Positions 21,930 through 35,264 are shown, counted from the first letter of the stretch. The stretch: 64,000 bases of DNA from Chrysemys picta bellii (GCF_011386835.1 NC_088800.1:60355439-60419438); one strand, 5' to 3'. Notes: generated from the letters alone by a model not told the origin. A program made the numbers and translations.

Positions 21930-22087
21930 CTGTTATTGAACCAACTTGTGTTGGTGAAACAGACAAGTTTTTGAGCTCTTCTTCAGGGCTCTTCTTTCAC
22001 CAACAGAAATTAGTCCAGTAAAATACATTACCTTGCCCACCTTGTCTCTCTAATGTCCTGGGACCAACATGGCTATAACAACACCAC
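21930..22087. mobile_element. Foldback PLE-like tail (GGACCAACA family)
   Basis: The left part (GAACCAACTTGTGTTGGTGA) is antisense. The right part (TTTCACCAACAGAAATTAGT, then CCTTGTCTCTCTAATGTCCT and GGGACCAACATGGCTATAAC) is sense. The left arm retains an antisense hammerhead-like piece at 21968-21988, read on the minus strand as CCTGAAGAAGAGCTCAAAAA. It has the same head-to-head architecture as 39885-40083. I call it PLE-like because its tail resembles the PLE tail phrase GACTAACACGGCT. Confidence 0.6.
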
Positions 22088-24044
22088 AAATCTCTGTGCC
22101 TCTCAGAAGTAGACAAAAAATGAGCTGTTAGTGGCTCGCTCCAGAGCACTCATGAGTGGAGGGAGTCAGTCAGAGAGTGCAACATAGCACTCACTGACTG
22201 ATAGTCAGAAATCTTCACACCCTTGCCTTTAACATCTGATAATTCCCAACCCTTACTCATTGCCACAGATTGATGAGATAATATAGTATGTGGAGAAAGT
22301 AACCCCTTCTGTTAAAGAAAAGTGACCAAATATAATTCTGGAATAAACAAGTGCAATTCCCATTAAAACCAATGGCTGATGCATTGCTTATGCCAGGGAT
22401 GAATTTTTGAATCTGTATTTGCCCGTCAGTATCACATACTTCTTGATTTGCTAGTGGAAACTGGACCTGAAGTGGCTTCAGCTTTAAAAAAAATATATTA
22501 CTGTGCCTCTCACATAAAACTAGTATACTGCCACAATGTATCTGTAATGTAATTTCTCACTATTACTATATAGTATGTATCCTTTTTGCATGGTTGTGAT
22601 GACAAATTAGTAACCTACTTACATTTCTGTAACAATTGGGCCATGAGTCCCAGACCCTAGTTAATATTTTTAACCTGCACACTCAGAACATTAGATAGTT
22701 AATCAGATTCATCTGTTCTTCATTGATATTTTTTAAAAGGTAAAGTGAAATGTGTGAACTACATATAAATTCACAGTTATGATTAGTGCACAAGTCCACC
22801 AGTGGTTAGCTTTAGACTCTTTTAACTGATAGACTGGCTTAAATGAAGGGTACATGTGAAGACTGTATGTAAAAAAATTCTACAGTGAGTGCTCAATATA
22901 CTGTTGTAATGTGTGTCAGTACAAAACCCTTGGGAGTGAAGGGATTAGCATGAGATTTCCAAACTATAAATACACAAATGTGTTTCAGTCAACCAGTCTG
23001 CCATTTTGGATATTAACTGCTGAGTTTCCTTGCAAACTTGGATCAATTTTTTGGATTGCCTTACCTGTCAAACTATAATTTCTGCGTAAAATCCTGATGT
23101 CACTGAACTTAGTAGGAGTTTATTGTATCCAGGTCAGGGAATGAAAATCTTTAATTTTTTTATTGTTGATTTGCTTTGAGTTCTGGTTTGTGAGGACAGG
23201 GTAGCAAGAAGCCTTTCTTACGATTAAACCACCTTATAGTTACATCTACTAAAATTCTACACTTTTAAAATAATTCTGCAAGGAACCAAAATTAATTAAA
23301 TCCTGTTTGACTACCTGATAATTCTGAAAAAGTAAGCCCCAGGTTTATACTACCACACTCCCTACCCAAAGAAGTTCTTGCTTGCTATGTCTTGATTTGT
23401 TGTTTCATGAGGCAACAATATCTATTCAACCTTGGAAAGAGTGGGATATTGTCATGTTCCACTATCCACCTCATTTAATTCATAGGCCTCAAGGGAAAAC
23501 AGCTCTTTTGTGCGTTTGGTATGTAGCTGTGATAGCTACTCTATACGCTTTGCAATATGCAAGCATGGTTGCCAAATGAGAAGACTGTGACAGGCAGTTT
23601 AGTTTATTCTGCTGTGATTTATACCACTTAATCTGAATGTATGCTGCTTTGATTTTTATCCACAATTAAATATATAAAGTGAGAAGTAAACCTATTACAC
23701 CCAAGCCTTCTCTTCTTTCCCTTTTCCTTCACAATCTTTGTATATTTTCCTCTTACTCTGTCCACATACCCTTTTATCTCTGTTCTTTCTTTCCCTTCCT
23801 TCCCTATCTCCCCACATCCCCCCTCCCCATTTCACATTTTATTAACATTACCATTTGGATTACCCTCCCCAACTGGAATTGACCAGAAAAAGAAAAGACG
23901 ACAAGAAAAACAAATATATAATTGATAAAACAAATCAAACACAAAGTAATTCACAGTTCAGAATTGTTTATCATTCCTCAGCAGCAACACACAATGGCAA
24001 AAGGGAGGGGATTTGGAATTAAAGCTGGGCATTCTTTTGCCTTA
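22088..24044. other. AT-rich DNA without recognised features
   Basis: No gene or classified transposon was found. A pyrimidine-rich tract lies at about 23700-23840. Confidence 0.45.
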
Positions 24045-24329
24045 GGGCTTGTCTATACTTACCGCGCTGGTTCGGCGGCAGGCAATCGAACTTTTGGGTT
24101 CGATTTATCGCGTCTTGTCTGGATGCGATAAATCGAACTCAGAAGTGCTCCCCGTCGACTCCGGTAATCCTGCTCGCCGCGAGGAGTACGCGGAGTCGAC
24201 GGGGGAGCCTGCCTGCCGGGTGTGGACCGCGGTAAGTTCGAAGTAAGGTACGTCGACTTCAGCTACGTTATTCACGTAGCTGAAGTTGCATACCTTACTT
24301 CGATTTGGGGGTTCAGTGTAGACCAAGCC
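24045..24329. mobile_element. 285-bp Harbinger-type MITE with TTA duplication
   Basis: Ends read GGGCTTGTCTATAC and GTGTAGACCAAGCC, inverted repeats of each other, with TTA on each side (24042-24044 and 24330-24332). TTA or TAA duplications and GGGCTTGTCTACAC-like ends are typical of PIF/Harbinger elements. The interior has several hairpins, such as CGACTTCAGCTACGTTATTC followed by ACGTAGCTGAAG, and inverted GTCGACTCCG-type motifs. It is non-coding. Related copies lie at 33180-33465 and 45534-45798. Confidence 0.85.
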
Positions 24330-24332
24330 TTA

Positions 24333-26394
24333 GTTATGTGTAGCATGGTGCTGTAGATGACGTAATTAATTGTGATTTGTTCTCATGAAGGATAAAAAAA
24401 GAGAAACTGGTAAGTGGTATTTTTATCCATCACTCACTTAAGTTCTCATGTAATGTTTGGAGTTGATGCATCTTACATGGCTCGGTTTTAAGAGGCTTGC
24501 CAATCTAGGTTTTGGGGTTTTTTTCTTCTCTGTATAGTATACTCTTGTAGGTGTTTTCTCCAGTCTGGTCTAAATGTTAGATACTGATAACTTCTGTGTT
24601 GGAAGCCCCTATACCAGCCTCTTTCTGGTGGAGGGGCTGAGGTGGGGGGACTGCACCCACCTGTCACAAGACCCCACCCCTCTCCTTTGCCCCACCCCTT
24701 TCTTCTCAGGTAAGTGCTGGCCCCGCCTCCTCCCCTACCCTCCCCCTTCCTCCCCCCCGAAGCCAGAGACGGGCAGCGCAGGGTCAGTGGCTGCTCTTGG
24801 GACACCTGGGCTTATTTTTTGGCTGCTGCTGGAACTGGGTGCCAGGTGTAATGGCAAAACCTGCTACTGACCGATTTTGCAGTAGCAGTTACTGACACCT
24901 ATGGATGTTCTTTTGTCATGTCACAATGTGCTACTCCTCACTTTTTGTCATTCTCTGGTCCAGGGTAGAACATTGTGACAGGGCATCAACCAACAGAATA
25001 AACGTGTGCTCTATATATAAAAAAAAATAAAAATGGCAAATTATTAATCACAGTAAAACATAGGGAGTGCTATTCTAGAAACACAGATTTCATTGTTGAA
25101 ACTACTAGTAACTATTTACTTATAAATATTTTCAATGATTATTTGCTATTAAAATATAAATTAAATAGCACAATGATACCCAGCTGCACAATTTTAACAA
25201 AGGTAAATGATGACGTGCTAAGAGTAGTAAGATAATAAAAACATGTTAGAAAGTGAACAATTAAAAGGAGTCATCCATTTTAAATCTAATGTTGCAAGAA
25301 AGGGAGTGCAATTCAGGGAATCACCACAGCAGATAAGACAAATTTGTGAACCACTTATGAGATTTTATGCAGACATATAAACTGATAAGGGATTCTTTTA
25401 AATACTCAACATATGTCTTATGCATTGGGATGCCTGGTTCCTTTAAGGACACAGCCCTGGGAAGCTTGTGCTGTGACATACTGTCCTGTGAGAGAGGAAA
25501 TAAAAAAGCCCCTCTAGCCCTCTCCCCCACTATTTTTGCAAACACTGCAGGTGGCTCACCTTATATGGAGTAACTTTTATCCCCTTTGCCCCTCCCTGTG
25601 CTGGGGTTTTGCCCTCTGCCACCATCTGGCAGCACCTTGCCCTTGGGCTTAACCCCAGCTCCTACGCTCCCCATCCCTGATTTTGCCCCTCGGCCACTCT
25701 CCTTCCCCTGACTCCAGCTCCAGCTGACCCCTGCTCTATACTATCTATTTTATTTCTATATTAATTTCCCTGTCTGTGTACTTGGAAATATCATTTTTAA
25801 GATATGTAGCCTGCTCTTGTATCTTTAGAAAGGATCACATTGTGATGTCTTTTTCTTTGGCAATTAATTCATAATAATATTATTTAGTAACTATTGAATT
25901 TCATTATTTGAAATGTGTTTGGAATGACCATTAGTCATCATAGAACTTTAAAAAGGCGTGAGGTTGGGATACATATATACACACACACTTACACTTCTGA
26001 TAAAATTGAAGTAAATGACAAAACTCGCACTACTCCAAACACTACTGTATGAGAGTCATAAACTGCTTACATGAATGACAAAAATAAGATTTTACTACAT
26101 TCTTTCCCTCCTGTTATCACTACAGAGCCAAGACAGCTACTAGAGGGTGACCTGGATTATTTTCTGGGTCTTGCATCAGCAAGAGAATTGTTAACTAAGT
26201 TCCATTTGCAAAATCTTTCAGATCCTCAGTTTGTACTTGCAGCACTGGTATTTAGGAAAGCCATCTTTTTGCTTGTTAACTGACAGATTTGACATGGAAG
26301 CCACTGAGAGATCATAAGCATGGGATCACATTTTGTTCTTACAGAGACACTTTACAGATCAGAATCATGCTTTAATGAAGACAATTAGTAAAAG
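24333..26394. other. No gene; GC-rich patch at 24590-24900
   Basis: The patch 24590-24900 is C-rich with a small hairpin at its right end (TGCTACTGACCG...TTTTGCAGTAGCA). It is probably part of an unidentified repeat. The frames there (24488-24805 minus, 24574-24870 plus) reflect low complexity. The rest is AT-rich and unassigned. A second C-rich patch lies at 25570-25735. Confidence 0.4.
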
Positions 26395-26622
26395 GGGAGG
26401 CGCTGGTTAGAGCATTGGACTGGTAGTGAGGAGACCTGAATTCTGTCCCCAGTTCACTACAGGTTTGCTGTGTAAGTTTGGTAAAGGTATTGCCCCACTC
26501 TGTACCTTATTTTCCTCATCAGTAAAATGTGGATGACACTTAAGTTCCTCAAAGGAGCATTCTGAATGTAATATTATGAATGTTTGATAAAGGGCTTTGA
26601 GATTCTTAGATGGAACCGGTCA
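26395..26622 (+). mobile_element. MIR SINE
   Basis: It has a tRNA-like head (TGGTTAGAGCATTGGACTGG), a MIR core ending in TTGCTGTGTAAGTTTGG, the CTTATTTTCCTCATCAGTAA AATGTGGATGA segment, and a 3' part with AAAGGGCTTTGAGATTC. The order and spacing fit an ancient full-length MIR in sense. It is far too diverged to be transcribed. Confidence 0.8.
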
Positions 26623-27570
26623 CAGAAGTGGACATTCTTACTATGTCATACATACAAGGGGACAACCCTTGACTGAGGTAGACATACAAGTGTGAATTTT
26701 TTTATTGTTCCACAGTTCACAGGTGAGATGCAGAGTAATGGTGACTAATCAGAGAATATATGCAAATGAGCAAATCCTGATTAGCTATAATGTACTTTCA
26801 GCCATTCAGGAAGTAGAAATTGATATTTGATGCTATCTTCTCTTTATCGTGCTAGTTTAAAAGAATGAATAGTTACACTTTTGAACTTAATGGATATAAA
26901 GGATAGTTTTCCTGATAATTTTGATGACTTTCAAAATGTAATAAACCATATATATGTTAACTTCTCATCCAATGAATATACATGTCCTCCTGGCAAATAT
27001 TCACCCCCAATAAATCCTGATGAACACTCAACTAAGCTATCAACCTTTGTTAACTATTCACTTCTGTTTTATTCTGATGCATTTTCTAGAACTTTTTAAA
27101 ACATGACCTGAAGGAATGCATTTATCACTCATTCCTTATAATAACATGCATATTGTGTTACATGGGTGGGAGTTGAACAGACAGACTTGTAGAAGGTTTA
27201 GAGCATTGAAAGCCAGTCAGAAAACAAGTGAGCAATCATTTTATGCTGTGTATTGTAGAGCTTCCGATATCTGATGGGATGTTATTGGAAGATTTAAGCA
27301 CCTTGTACTGTTATAGTTAAATATGTAAGTTGACTTTTTAGTTGGAAATTTATGCTACATGATGTACTGACTATGGCAAATAAATTTAAAAGAAGGGGAA
27401 AACAGGACCTCCATAACATTTAAATTGTCTCCCTATTATACTATAAGTTTGGGGCCAGAAATATTCTTCCCCAAATATTTTATTCTCTACATTAACTACA
27501 AAGTGTGGCTCACATTTGTATGATTTATTCTGCCTCTGTTCTTGTCAGGTTATTTGATATTTATTAAAAA
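26623..27570. other. AT-rich DNA, nothing recognised
   Basis: No gene, transposon or structured element was found. Confidence 0.4.
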
Positions 27571-27662
27571 GACAAGGTGGATAAATTAATATCTTTTATT
27601 GGACCAACTTTTGTTGGCAGAAGGGACAAGCTTCACGGAGCTCTTCCAAGGGTCTGGAGATG
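27571..27662 (-). mobile_element. PLE-like tail fragment (GGACCAACA family)
   Basis: GACAAGGTGGATAAATTAAT, then TCTTTTATTGGACCAACTTT, TGTTGGCAGAAGGGACAAGC and GAGCTCTTCC form an antisense copy of the same tail seen at 39926-39991 and 42645-42752. The hammerhead-like core is decayed, with GAAA lost. A single-armed copy. Confidence 0.6.
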
Positions 27663-29621
27663 GTAACCAGAAAAAATAGGTAACACAACTACAATGCTGC
27701 AAACATTATTAAGAGAGACTTACGATATTTATATTTTTCTGCAGCCATATGGTGTGTAGGTGCTTCAAGTTCTTTCATTAGGCTTGCAAATGATAAATAA
27801 TTTCATTTTATCTCATTGTACATGTTGTATCTTGCTTCTTTCTCTTTTCTAGATGTAATCAAAAAAAATCTAAAGTACAAGAGAATAATTTCTATAGTCA
27901 TCAAACCAAAGTCTCTTTTGGTTAGCGTATAACTTATTTGCTCCTCTTCTATATATGGCAACACATTTGAATCAAAATCACCAAAAAGTCACTGTGAGAG
28001 GAAGTTTTATTTTAAACCAGCGATTTAGTTGCCCTTTTATGCTTGATCACCATTACTGCACATATCTTTAACGAGAAGAGAGGCGCTCTCTCTAAAATTA
28101 ATGATAAAGATACTCAATTGTTTAGCAGAGTTTGTGCTATCTTGTTGGTAAGACTAAAGAAACTTGTTTTAAAAATATAAGAGCACAAGGAATTTAATCG
28201 ACTTATTCCATTGAAAGTAAACTGGAAAAAAATTGTAATGTAAAAGAGGAAAACATGAATCTTGAGGAATGGAGCAGGTAGGAAACCACAGGCGTAGAGG
28301 TGGGAGTTTAGAGACCCGGAGCAGAAGGGTAATTCACCAAGGAGAATGTTAGATTGGGGTAAGTCTGTCAAGGAGTGGTATAGAAGTCTACACTTGGGAG
28401 CAGGGTCACAAATACATCAGGAAGTTATTTCTGCATACTAAATTCACAAGATTCTTTGGGGTTTTCAGGGTATGGGTTTGCATTCTCTGTATTCTTTGGT
28501 ACAGCCAGTACCTACTTTTCCTTTGCAAAGCCAGTGGCATGTATCTGATTGGTCAAAGTCAAATAATAAACATTGATATCTAGTCATGAAGGAGTGAGTA
28601 CACTTGCCCATGAATATGAAGTTTTTCATCAGTGTCTTACCCTGTCAATGTCAGTCCAATAATCTTAAAATTATTCCTTGTGTCCTGCCAGTATCATAGT
28701 ATGATGATCATCATCCATCATCATTTTATTATTAGTTTTTTTAATAGACATTTAGTGTTCATGGAAGTCACTCTATGAGGTAGGAAATCCTCTGCAGGAC
28801 AGGTGATAATTTAAGGCTGTAAAGTTGACTTAACAGGAAGACATTTTTCAGTATATTTTGGTTTACCATTTCTAGAGATCCACATGCAATTTCTTAGATA
28901 CTGATGACCTGTGTTAATGGCACAGTTACTGCAATGTAATGAGCATGATTTCCGTAGGAAACGAATGAAGCTACATAGTAATTTGCAACTAATATCGTTA
29001 CTTCACAGCTTTTGAAGTGGAGTTGAATTTTGAGTTGTGGAGTTGTGTTTTTGTTGAGAGTTTCAATTTCCCTCGTTTTTGGTAAAGAAGTTCTTGTGTC
29101 ACTTTGTTGCATCCATTATGTTTGGTACTGTGCATTAACTGAAAAGAGACAATCCCTCCTGTGAATAGCTAACGGTCTGAAGATTAAAAACAGATGAAGG
29201 GTGAGGGAAATACAACTCCAAAAATATGAATATGGTGAAGAATTGATATAGCTTGTTAGTTACGTAGATTGTAGGGTTTTGTTTTTAATTGGGCTAGGGA
29301 CTAAAAGAGTAGGAAAGGGGAAGAAGCAAAAGAGAGGGGCAGTCAAAACTTGTCACCTATTTGACCTGATCAGCAGGCTAATTCTAGCAGTCTGGAATTC
29401 AAAACCTATCCTGATTCACCAGTGCTTGGGTGTATTCATAAGCTCTATGATTTTAACCTAACATTGTGAAGAAGTTATTAAAAAATAGTACAGTGAGCTT
29501 TCTGCAGAAAAAATCTGCCAGCTTGAAAAATCCTATTGGCCCGTGAAGATTTTTGAGGACATTTTAACGATAGGAAATGTCTCTGGAAGCAGTATGTTCT
29601 TACTGACGGTGACATTTAACT
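27663..29621. other. AT-rich DNA, nothing recognised
   Basis: No gene or classified repeat was found. A short stretch near 28740-28800 faintly resembles the 3' part of old SINEs but is too weak to annotate. Confidence 0.4.
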
Positions 29622-29760
29622 AAGGCTATGTCTACACTACGCAGCTTTTAGTGACACGGCATTGATGTTGTTGGCAGGACAAAAATTTTGCCTTTCATAT
29701 GCCAGTGATGACAAAGCTTAAGTTGTCTCTCTCAACCTTTCTTCAAAGTGCACAGTCAGC
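29622..29760. mobile_element. Partial TCTACAC-type MITE
   Basis: TAAGGCTATGTCTACACTAC followed by GCAGCTTTTAGTGACACGGC is a terminus like that at 43588 and 45534. The other end cannot be found, so this is a truncated or decayed copy. Confidence 0.55.
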
Positions 29761-29952
29761 ATTTGTTGTTAATTATGGAGTGTGGCAAAAACCCCATAAA
29801 GAACATCATCTGCAACCTTACCTGAAAGCTGCACTTAGATATATGACAGAGAAGCGCTAAGCATATACCATGGTACCATATTTTGAATAGTCTCTTTGCT
29901 ATAGATTGCACTGTCATAAACACACTCTTTCCCCTATTTTGGTACTATTGGA

Positions 29953-30165
29953 AAAGAATGTGATCTAGAGGTTGGCCTGTGGGACACTGGATTCTATTCG
30001 CACCTTTGACACTGGCCAGATCTGGGACCTCTGATAAGTCATTGGACACCTCTGGTACCTCCTTTTAACCTTTGTAAAATGCAGGGCTGTTGTAGGGCTT
30101 GCTTAATTTTTGTAATGTGCTTTTTGCTTCATTGGCTAAAAGGTTCTATATGAGTCTATTGTTTT
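29953..30165 (+). mobile_element. MIR SINE, diverged
   Basis: GTGATCTAGAGGTTGGCCTG, then ACACTGGATTCTATTCGC, CTGATAAGTCATTGGACACC and CTTTGTAAAATGCAGG follow the MIR layout (head, core, CTCA-like and AAAATG segments) in sense. Confidence 0.65.
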
Positions 30166-31767
30166 ATTATTATTTAATCATTCTCAGGATTTACCAAACA
30201 AGTTATACTTGCCTCTTTATTTTGTTCCTTGTTTGCCTGTGTCTGTGTATGTGAAGGATCCCAAGGTTAGTTTTACAATACAACACAACACACAGAAAAC
30301 TATGCAAGCTTTTGAATGCTATGATCTATCATAGCTAAAGTTCATAACTAGAATCTCAGTGTAGATTGATTTATAATAAGGTAAGCTTCTCTTCTTCGAT
30401 GAATAGACTAACACTACTAATATTCAAGTAATCTCACCAATTGTCTCAAGCTTCAAAATCTGCTTTTCCATAGTTTGCCATGTCTTTATCCAATGGAGGG
30501 AGGATTTTAACAAATGTAACTTGATTATTGTGCATGCTCTTTGAGCTACTCCGTCAAATGTCTGATAAGACCGCTATTCAAGTTGATTGAAAACTCCTAT
30601 TGACTTCTTTGGGAAGAGGAGCCAGTCAGGGCTGATTGTGGTTCTAAAAGGTGCTGTTATACTTCCCTCTGGGTTCATGCGAAACTGGTGATTGGAACAG
30701 TATATGAGGTAAAATTGGATAATGTTGTGTATGGAGAAACTTGAAATAATATTGTTCAGGAAGAAAGGAAAAGTCGTCTGCACTACAGCATCCTTGAAAG
30801 AATTAAATATATGAACACCAATAGTTCTCTACTTTTAAGAGTTTTGTTCACTTAAAATTTATTAAATTAAAACATTTTGCTGAAGTATTTCAGATTAGGT
30901 TCCATGGTGTATTATTAGATTTTTTTACAAGTATTTTATTGATAAGAGAGACACTGTGTTAAAGTGGCAAAATTATATTGCTCTCGGAGATAATTTTTTA
31001 AAAAGAGACAAAACCTCTTTTTACCTCCTGAGAAATAGGCTGAAGAAGAAATTACACAGTGAAATAAGAATGAGAAGGAAAGAATACTGAGAATTGTGTA
31101 TGATTCAGTAACACTCCTGGATTGCTTTGTTGGCTAGCTAATGAAGCATGGCACCAAATTTCAATGCAAACATAAGTCAGCATATTGCCAGCTAACGTTC
31201 ACAATAACAGGGTTACGAGTCCAGAGAACAGAGATTGTTAGCTAGTAAATATCTTTGAGAACAGGGGAAGGATCAAGTGCATTAGTTTCTCCTTTCTCTA
31301 TACCTCAGGTTTCACGGTTGCTGCTGTTTATATATTTCATTGGACACACTGTATATGGGTATAAATATAGTATTTTCTACATATGCATGAATATACACTT
31401 TACAAAAAATAACACCTTACAAAAGTTATTCTGATTCTTATTGTGAACCTTTCTTAATATTCCTATGCCATTCCACTGTTTATAAAAACAGAATTAGTCT
31501 GACTTTGAAATATTACTAATGGTGAAGTTCAGTTTCTTTGAAGTTTGTAATAATTACCTTGCACTACTTGCTGCTAGTCACATTTCTTTGTGGGGAGAAG
31601 AAAATTTGCATATCTATTTAATATAATTTTCCATAATGACCACATATGGTCATTGTATCAGCTGCTAATTATTTTAAATGAGTAATGCATAAACATTTGG
31701 ATAGATAGTCCTTGCTTATTTTTTTAACAAGGCTCAAACTTCTGAAATGACTTAGTAAAATTGTCTT
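30166..31767. other. AT-rich DNA; possible conserved noncoding block near 31541-31720
   Basis: No gene or transposon was found. Bases 31541-31720 concentrate homeodomain-like TAATTA words, an ATTTGCATAT octamer-like site and a palindromic GACCACATATGGTC. This composition is sometimes seen in regulatory DNA but is not proof. Confidence 0.3.
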
Positions 31768-32015
31768 CAGGGCCGGCGCTTCCACTAGGCCGTCGCCTAG
31801 GGCGGCAAGATTTGGGGGGCGGCATTTTGCCGCCCTCGGCAGAAATTCAGCGGGACGGGGGTCCTTCTGCTCCGGGTCTTCGGCGGAAATTCAGCGACGG
31901 GTCCTTCACTCGCTCCAGGACCCACCGCTGAAGTGCCCCGAAGATGTGGAGTGGAAGGACCCCCGCCGCCGAAGACCCCAGGCCCCCTGAATGCTTAGAG
32001 GAGGAGCGCTGCAGC
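31768..32015. mobile_element. GC-rich hAT-like fragment (CAGGGCCGGC start)
   Basis: A sharp rise in GC begins at CAGGGCCGGCGCTTCCACTA. The interior repeats GGCGGAAATTCAGCG-like and GGTCCTTC phrases and contains short inverted blocks such as GGGCGGC...GCCGCCC. The CAGGG start suggests hAT, but the right end is missing and no target duplication is visible. It is non-coding. Confidence 0.6.
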
Positions 32016-32389
32016 CTAGGATTGGGTAGGTGAGTTAGAGGTATTATTAACTACCATCACCTAAGCCTTCAAGATTTTAAATAATTGAATTTATTGCAAC
32101 TAAATTAGAAATGTATCTAATGTCAAAAAAAATTGTTGACTATATATTTCCTTTTAACTATGAGTGGTAGTTAAAGGATTAGAAAACAGACAGATGTCTA
32201 TGTCCAATTTGAAAGTGACTGGAATAATTTGATGCTTATCAAACTGTACTGGAGAAAAAAGAATATATGCCTCGATACCAATAACATAGCAGGTGCCATA
32301 TAGTTGAAATTATGCCTATTGTTTGTGATGTATACAGGACTTTTGGACATGCCCAAGTTAATGTTGTCCTGGATATGCAGGAAGAAAGA

Positions 32390-32800
32390 CGAGACAGAAG
32401 GGATGTGGTTTAATTAGGCCACAACATCATGAATATGACTAGGATCTGGCTGTCAATAATTTTTCCAGTGCAGGTCATTCTTTTTTTCTTCTATAAATTG
32501 ATCTCTACTATCTCCCTTACATAATGGATCCCAGCAGGTGAACCATGGATCATGCTACAGAGGAAAGCAAAGCAAAACCTCACAATGCCACCAATGTTAG
32601 AACTAGTCTAACCTTGGGGAAAATTCCATCCTGACCCTAAATCTGGTGATCAAACAGACGCTGAGCACGTGAACAGGACAAACTAGCGAGGTATCTAGAA
32701 AGAGGATTCTTTAGACTGCCTTAGATCACCAGTCCATCCCATCTAGTGTCCCATCTGCAGGCTGGGCAATCTTTGATAATTCAGAGGAAGGCAACCCCTG
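32390..32800. repeat. Possible old dispersed repeat
   Basis: The phrases TTTAATTAGGCCACAAC and AAATTCCATCCTGACCCTAA, then ATCTGGTGATCAAACAGACG and CTAGTGTCCCATCTGCAGG, resemble a dispersed turtle repeat I have seen next to CR1 sequence. I cannot define ends or class. Confidence 0.35.
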
Positions 32801-33179
32801 CCCCTCAAAAGTGTCTGACCCATGCAGGTGATTCACTGAAACCCTGAAACATGAGATTTTATTATAGCCCTTATCTTAATACCCAGCTGTAAGTGTTATG
32901 AGGGCAATACAGGCAATATTATTCTCCCCTGAGCCTGTGGCTCCAATTCTGGCTTACAGGAAACCTGACCTGCTATCAAACAATTACCTGCATTAGACAA
33001 CCTTCCAAGTTGCAACAACTTGAACTTTACCTCCCTATCTACCACCTAGCATCCACACAGAGGGGAGAGACCTTTAAAGAAGCCACAAATCCTCTTTTCT
33101 CTTGCCCGCCCAAACAAAGCCCCTCTTTCCTGAGGCTGTGGGGGGTGCATTCTGGTGAATGTTGCTACACAGAGTGAGA

Positions 33180-33465
33180 CCTGGTCTACACTGGGGGGGA
33201 GGAGGGGGATCGTTCTAAGTTACGCAACTTCAGCTACATGAATAACGTAGCTGAAACGGATGTACTTAGATCTACTTACTGAGGTGTCTTCACTGCGGTA
33301 AGTCGACTGCTGATGCTCCCCTGTCGACTCTGCCTGCGCCTCTCACTCCGGTGGAGTACCGGAGTTGATGGGAGAGTGCTCGGCGGTCGATTTATCGCGT
33401 CTTCACTAGACGCGATAAATCAACCCCTGATGGATCGATCACTCTGGAGGTAAGGGTAGGAGTGC
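33180..33465. mobile_element. Harbinger-type MITE, inverted relative to 24045-24329
   Basis: It starts CCTGGTCTACACTGG and carries the hairpin CTTCAGCTACATGAATAACG TAGCTGAA. It also has GTCGACT motifs and GATTTATCGCGTCTTCACTA GACGCGATAAATC, all shared with the copy at 24045. The right end is eroded, so the boundary is approximate. Confidence 0.75.
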
Positions 33466-35264
33466 CCTGACATCAAACAGGTATTGCAACAACATAGCAA
33501 AATATGGTCCCACCATTTTACAGACTTGTTAAAGGAAAAAATAAAAATATAACTCTTCCCCCACTATCCTCTGTTAAAAAATTGTCCTGTTCAAAATTAC
33601 AAATAAATGTAGCTAATTTATAGCACTGATTTACCTGATAAGCTATTACAAGTGAGTATATCTATGCTTCTATGAAGAGTGATGCTTGTCTCTTTCTACA
33701 AGTATACTTACTTTGGTTTCATTTAATAATTGTAACTAGAGTAATCTGATTTTCTAGGTGACCTAACATATTTATATGGATAAAATGATGAAAATGATCA
33801 ATGAAGAATGGAAAGAGTGGAGTAAAAATAAACTAGATTTACCGGCACAATAGCTTATTGAGCTACTGAGATTAGATTGTATTCTCTACTACACTTGAGG
33901 GAATGTAATTCAATCTGTAGTTTGTGCGGATACCTCTACTTGTAGTGTTTTAGAGCACAATTCTGGTTCTTAATATCCCAAGTTTCTGTTGAAATTGCTA
34001 GTCTCCTAAATGCTGTGATGTGGGATTTTTGCTGGGAGGCATCTGTAGCACCACCATTCCCTTGTCACCTTTAGAATGAGTGCACTTTTTTTGTCAGTTC
34101 TGAGTCCAGTTCTTACACGGTATCTAGCAAGAGCCACTGAGTCAAACTGTAACATGAGTTTTCGTTATATCATCATCCGAAAAATTAGGCATTGTATAAT
34201 CTATCACTTTCTGAGGAAAGAGAAATGACTAGCTAAACAATTTGTCAAGAGACTGATTATTTATATGGAAGCTCAAGAATACTGTACCCATTTACAGTAG
34301 CTCTTCTACTTCTGAGGTTCCTGTCAAGTGTTAATGCAGGATACATGAGAAGGATTTAGAGCTACAGGCTTTTTGCATTAATCTGTAATATTAAATTAGT
34401 TGGCAAAGTGTTGCTGCCTTGGCAGAAATTCAGAAGATCTAAAAAGGATGTATGAGCTGATATCAACTTGCATAAAGCTGCTGGTCAGATATGTCACAAA
34501 GGGATCTTTAATGAGTGAGACAAAAAAATAAGGAAATCAGGATTTTTTTTTTCAGAATACATTGTGGGATGTTTATATAACGTATTTATGCATATAAAAT
34601 GAATACGTATTCATATGAATAGTCTTGAAAATCAAAATACATTTACTTTTGAAAATGATTCCAATACACTGGAGACTAACACTACTAATACAGTTTATTG
34701 GGGGGAAAACAAATCAAAATGAAGAGTCTCCCCTGCTTTTGGGGGCACAATGGAGGTAAGGAGTTGTGGCGGCTTTTTCTTTTCTTTCCTTTTTTTAATG
34801 TAGAGTATGTTGTGTTTGGGAATGTGGTGATTTTTATTTTTATTTTTTGGGGGGAAGGGGGAATTTCACATCTTTGATTTCTGAAGAAAGAGATGGTGCC
34901 ATATAGGGACTCAGCCTCTCCATGCTTTTCACCCAGGAAAACTGCAATTTCCCTATCTGGCTCATAGTACCCAGTGCTAGAAATTTTACAGTCCCTTAAA
35001 CCCTGTACTGTTCATAAGCACCTTTTGGTATCAGATATTATACAGGTGTTTTCTGCCTCTGAAATCCCCCTTCATAAAAGGAGAAGGCATGCAACATTGT
35101 CATCCTTTCCTCTAATAACAAATACACTTTTCAGTGTTGTCCAAATGGTATATGGTGAAGAAATAAAACCTCAGTATAGAGGTATAGAGTAAGGGTTATG
35201 GAGCAAAGTGAAAGAAGGTGACTAATATTACAGCATAAGTGTTCTTGTTTTGAAGGCTCTGAGT
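33466..35264. other. AT-rich DNA, nothing recognised
   Basis: No gene or classified repeat was found. Short T-rich and G-rich runs lie near 34545 and 34840. Confidence 0.4.
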
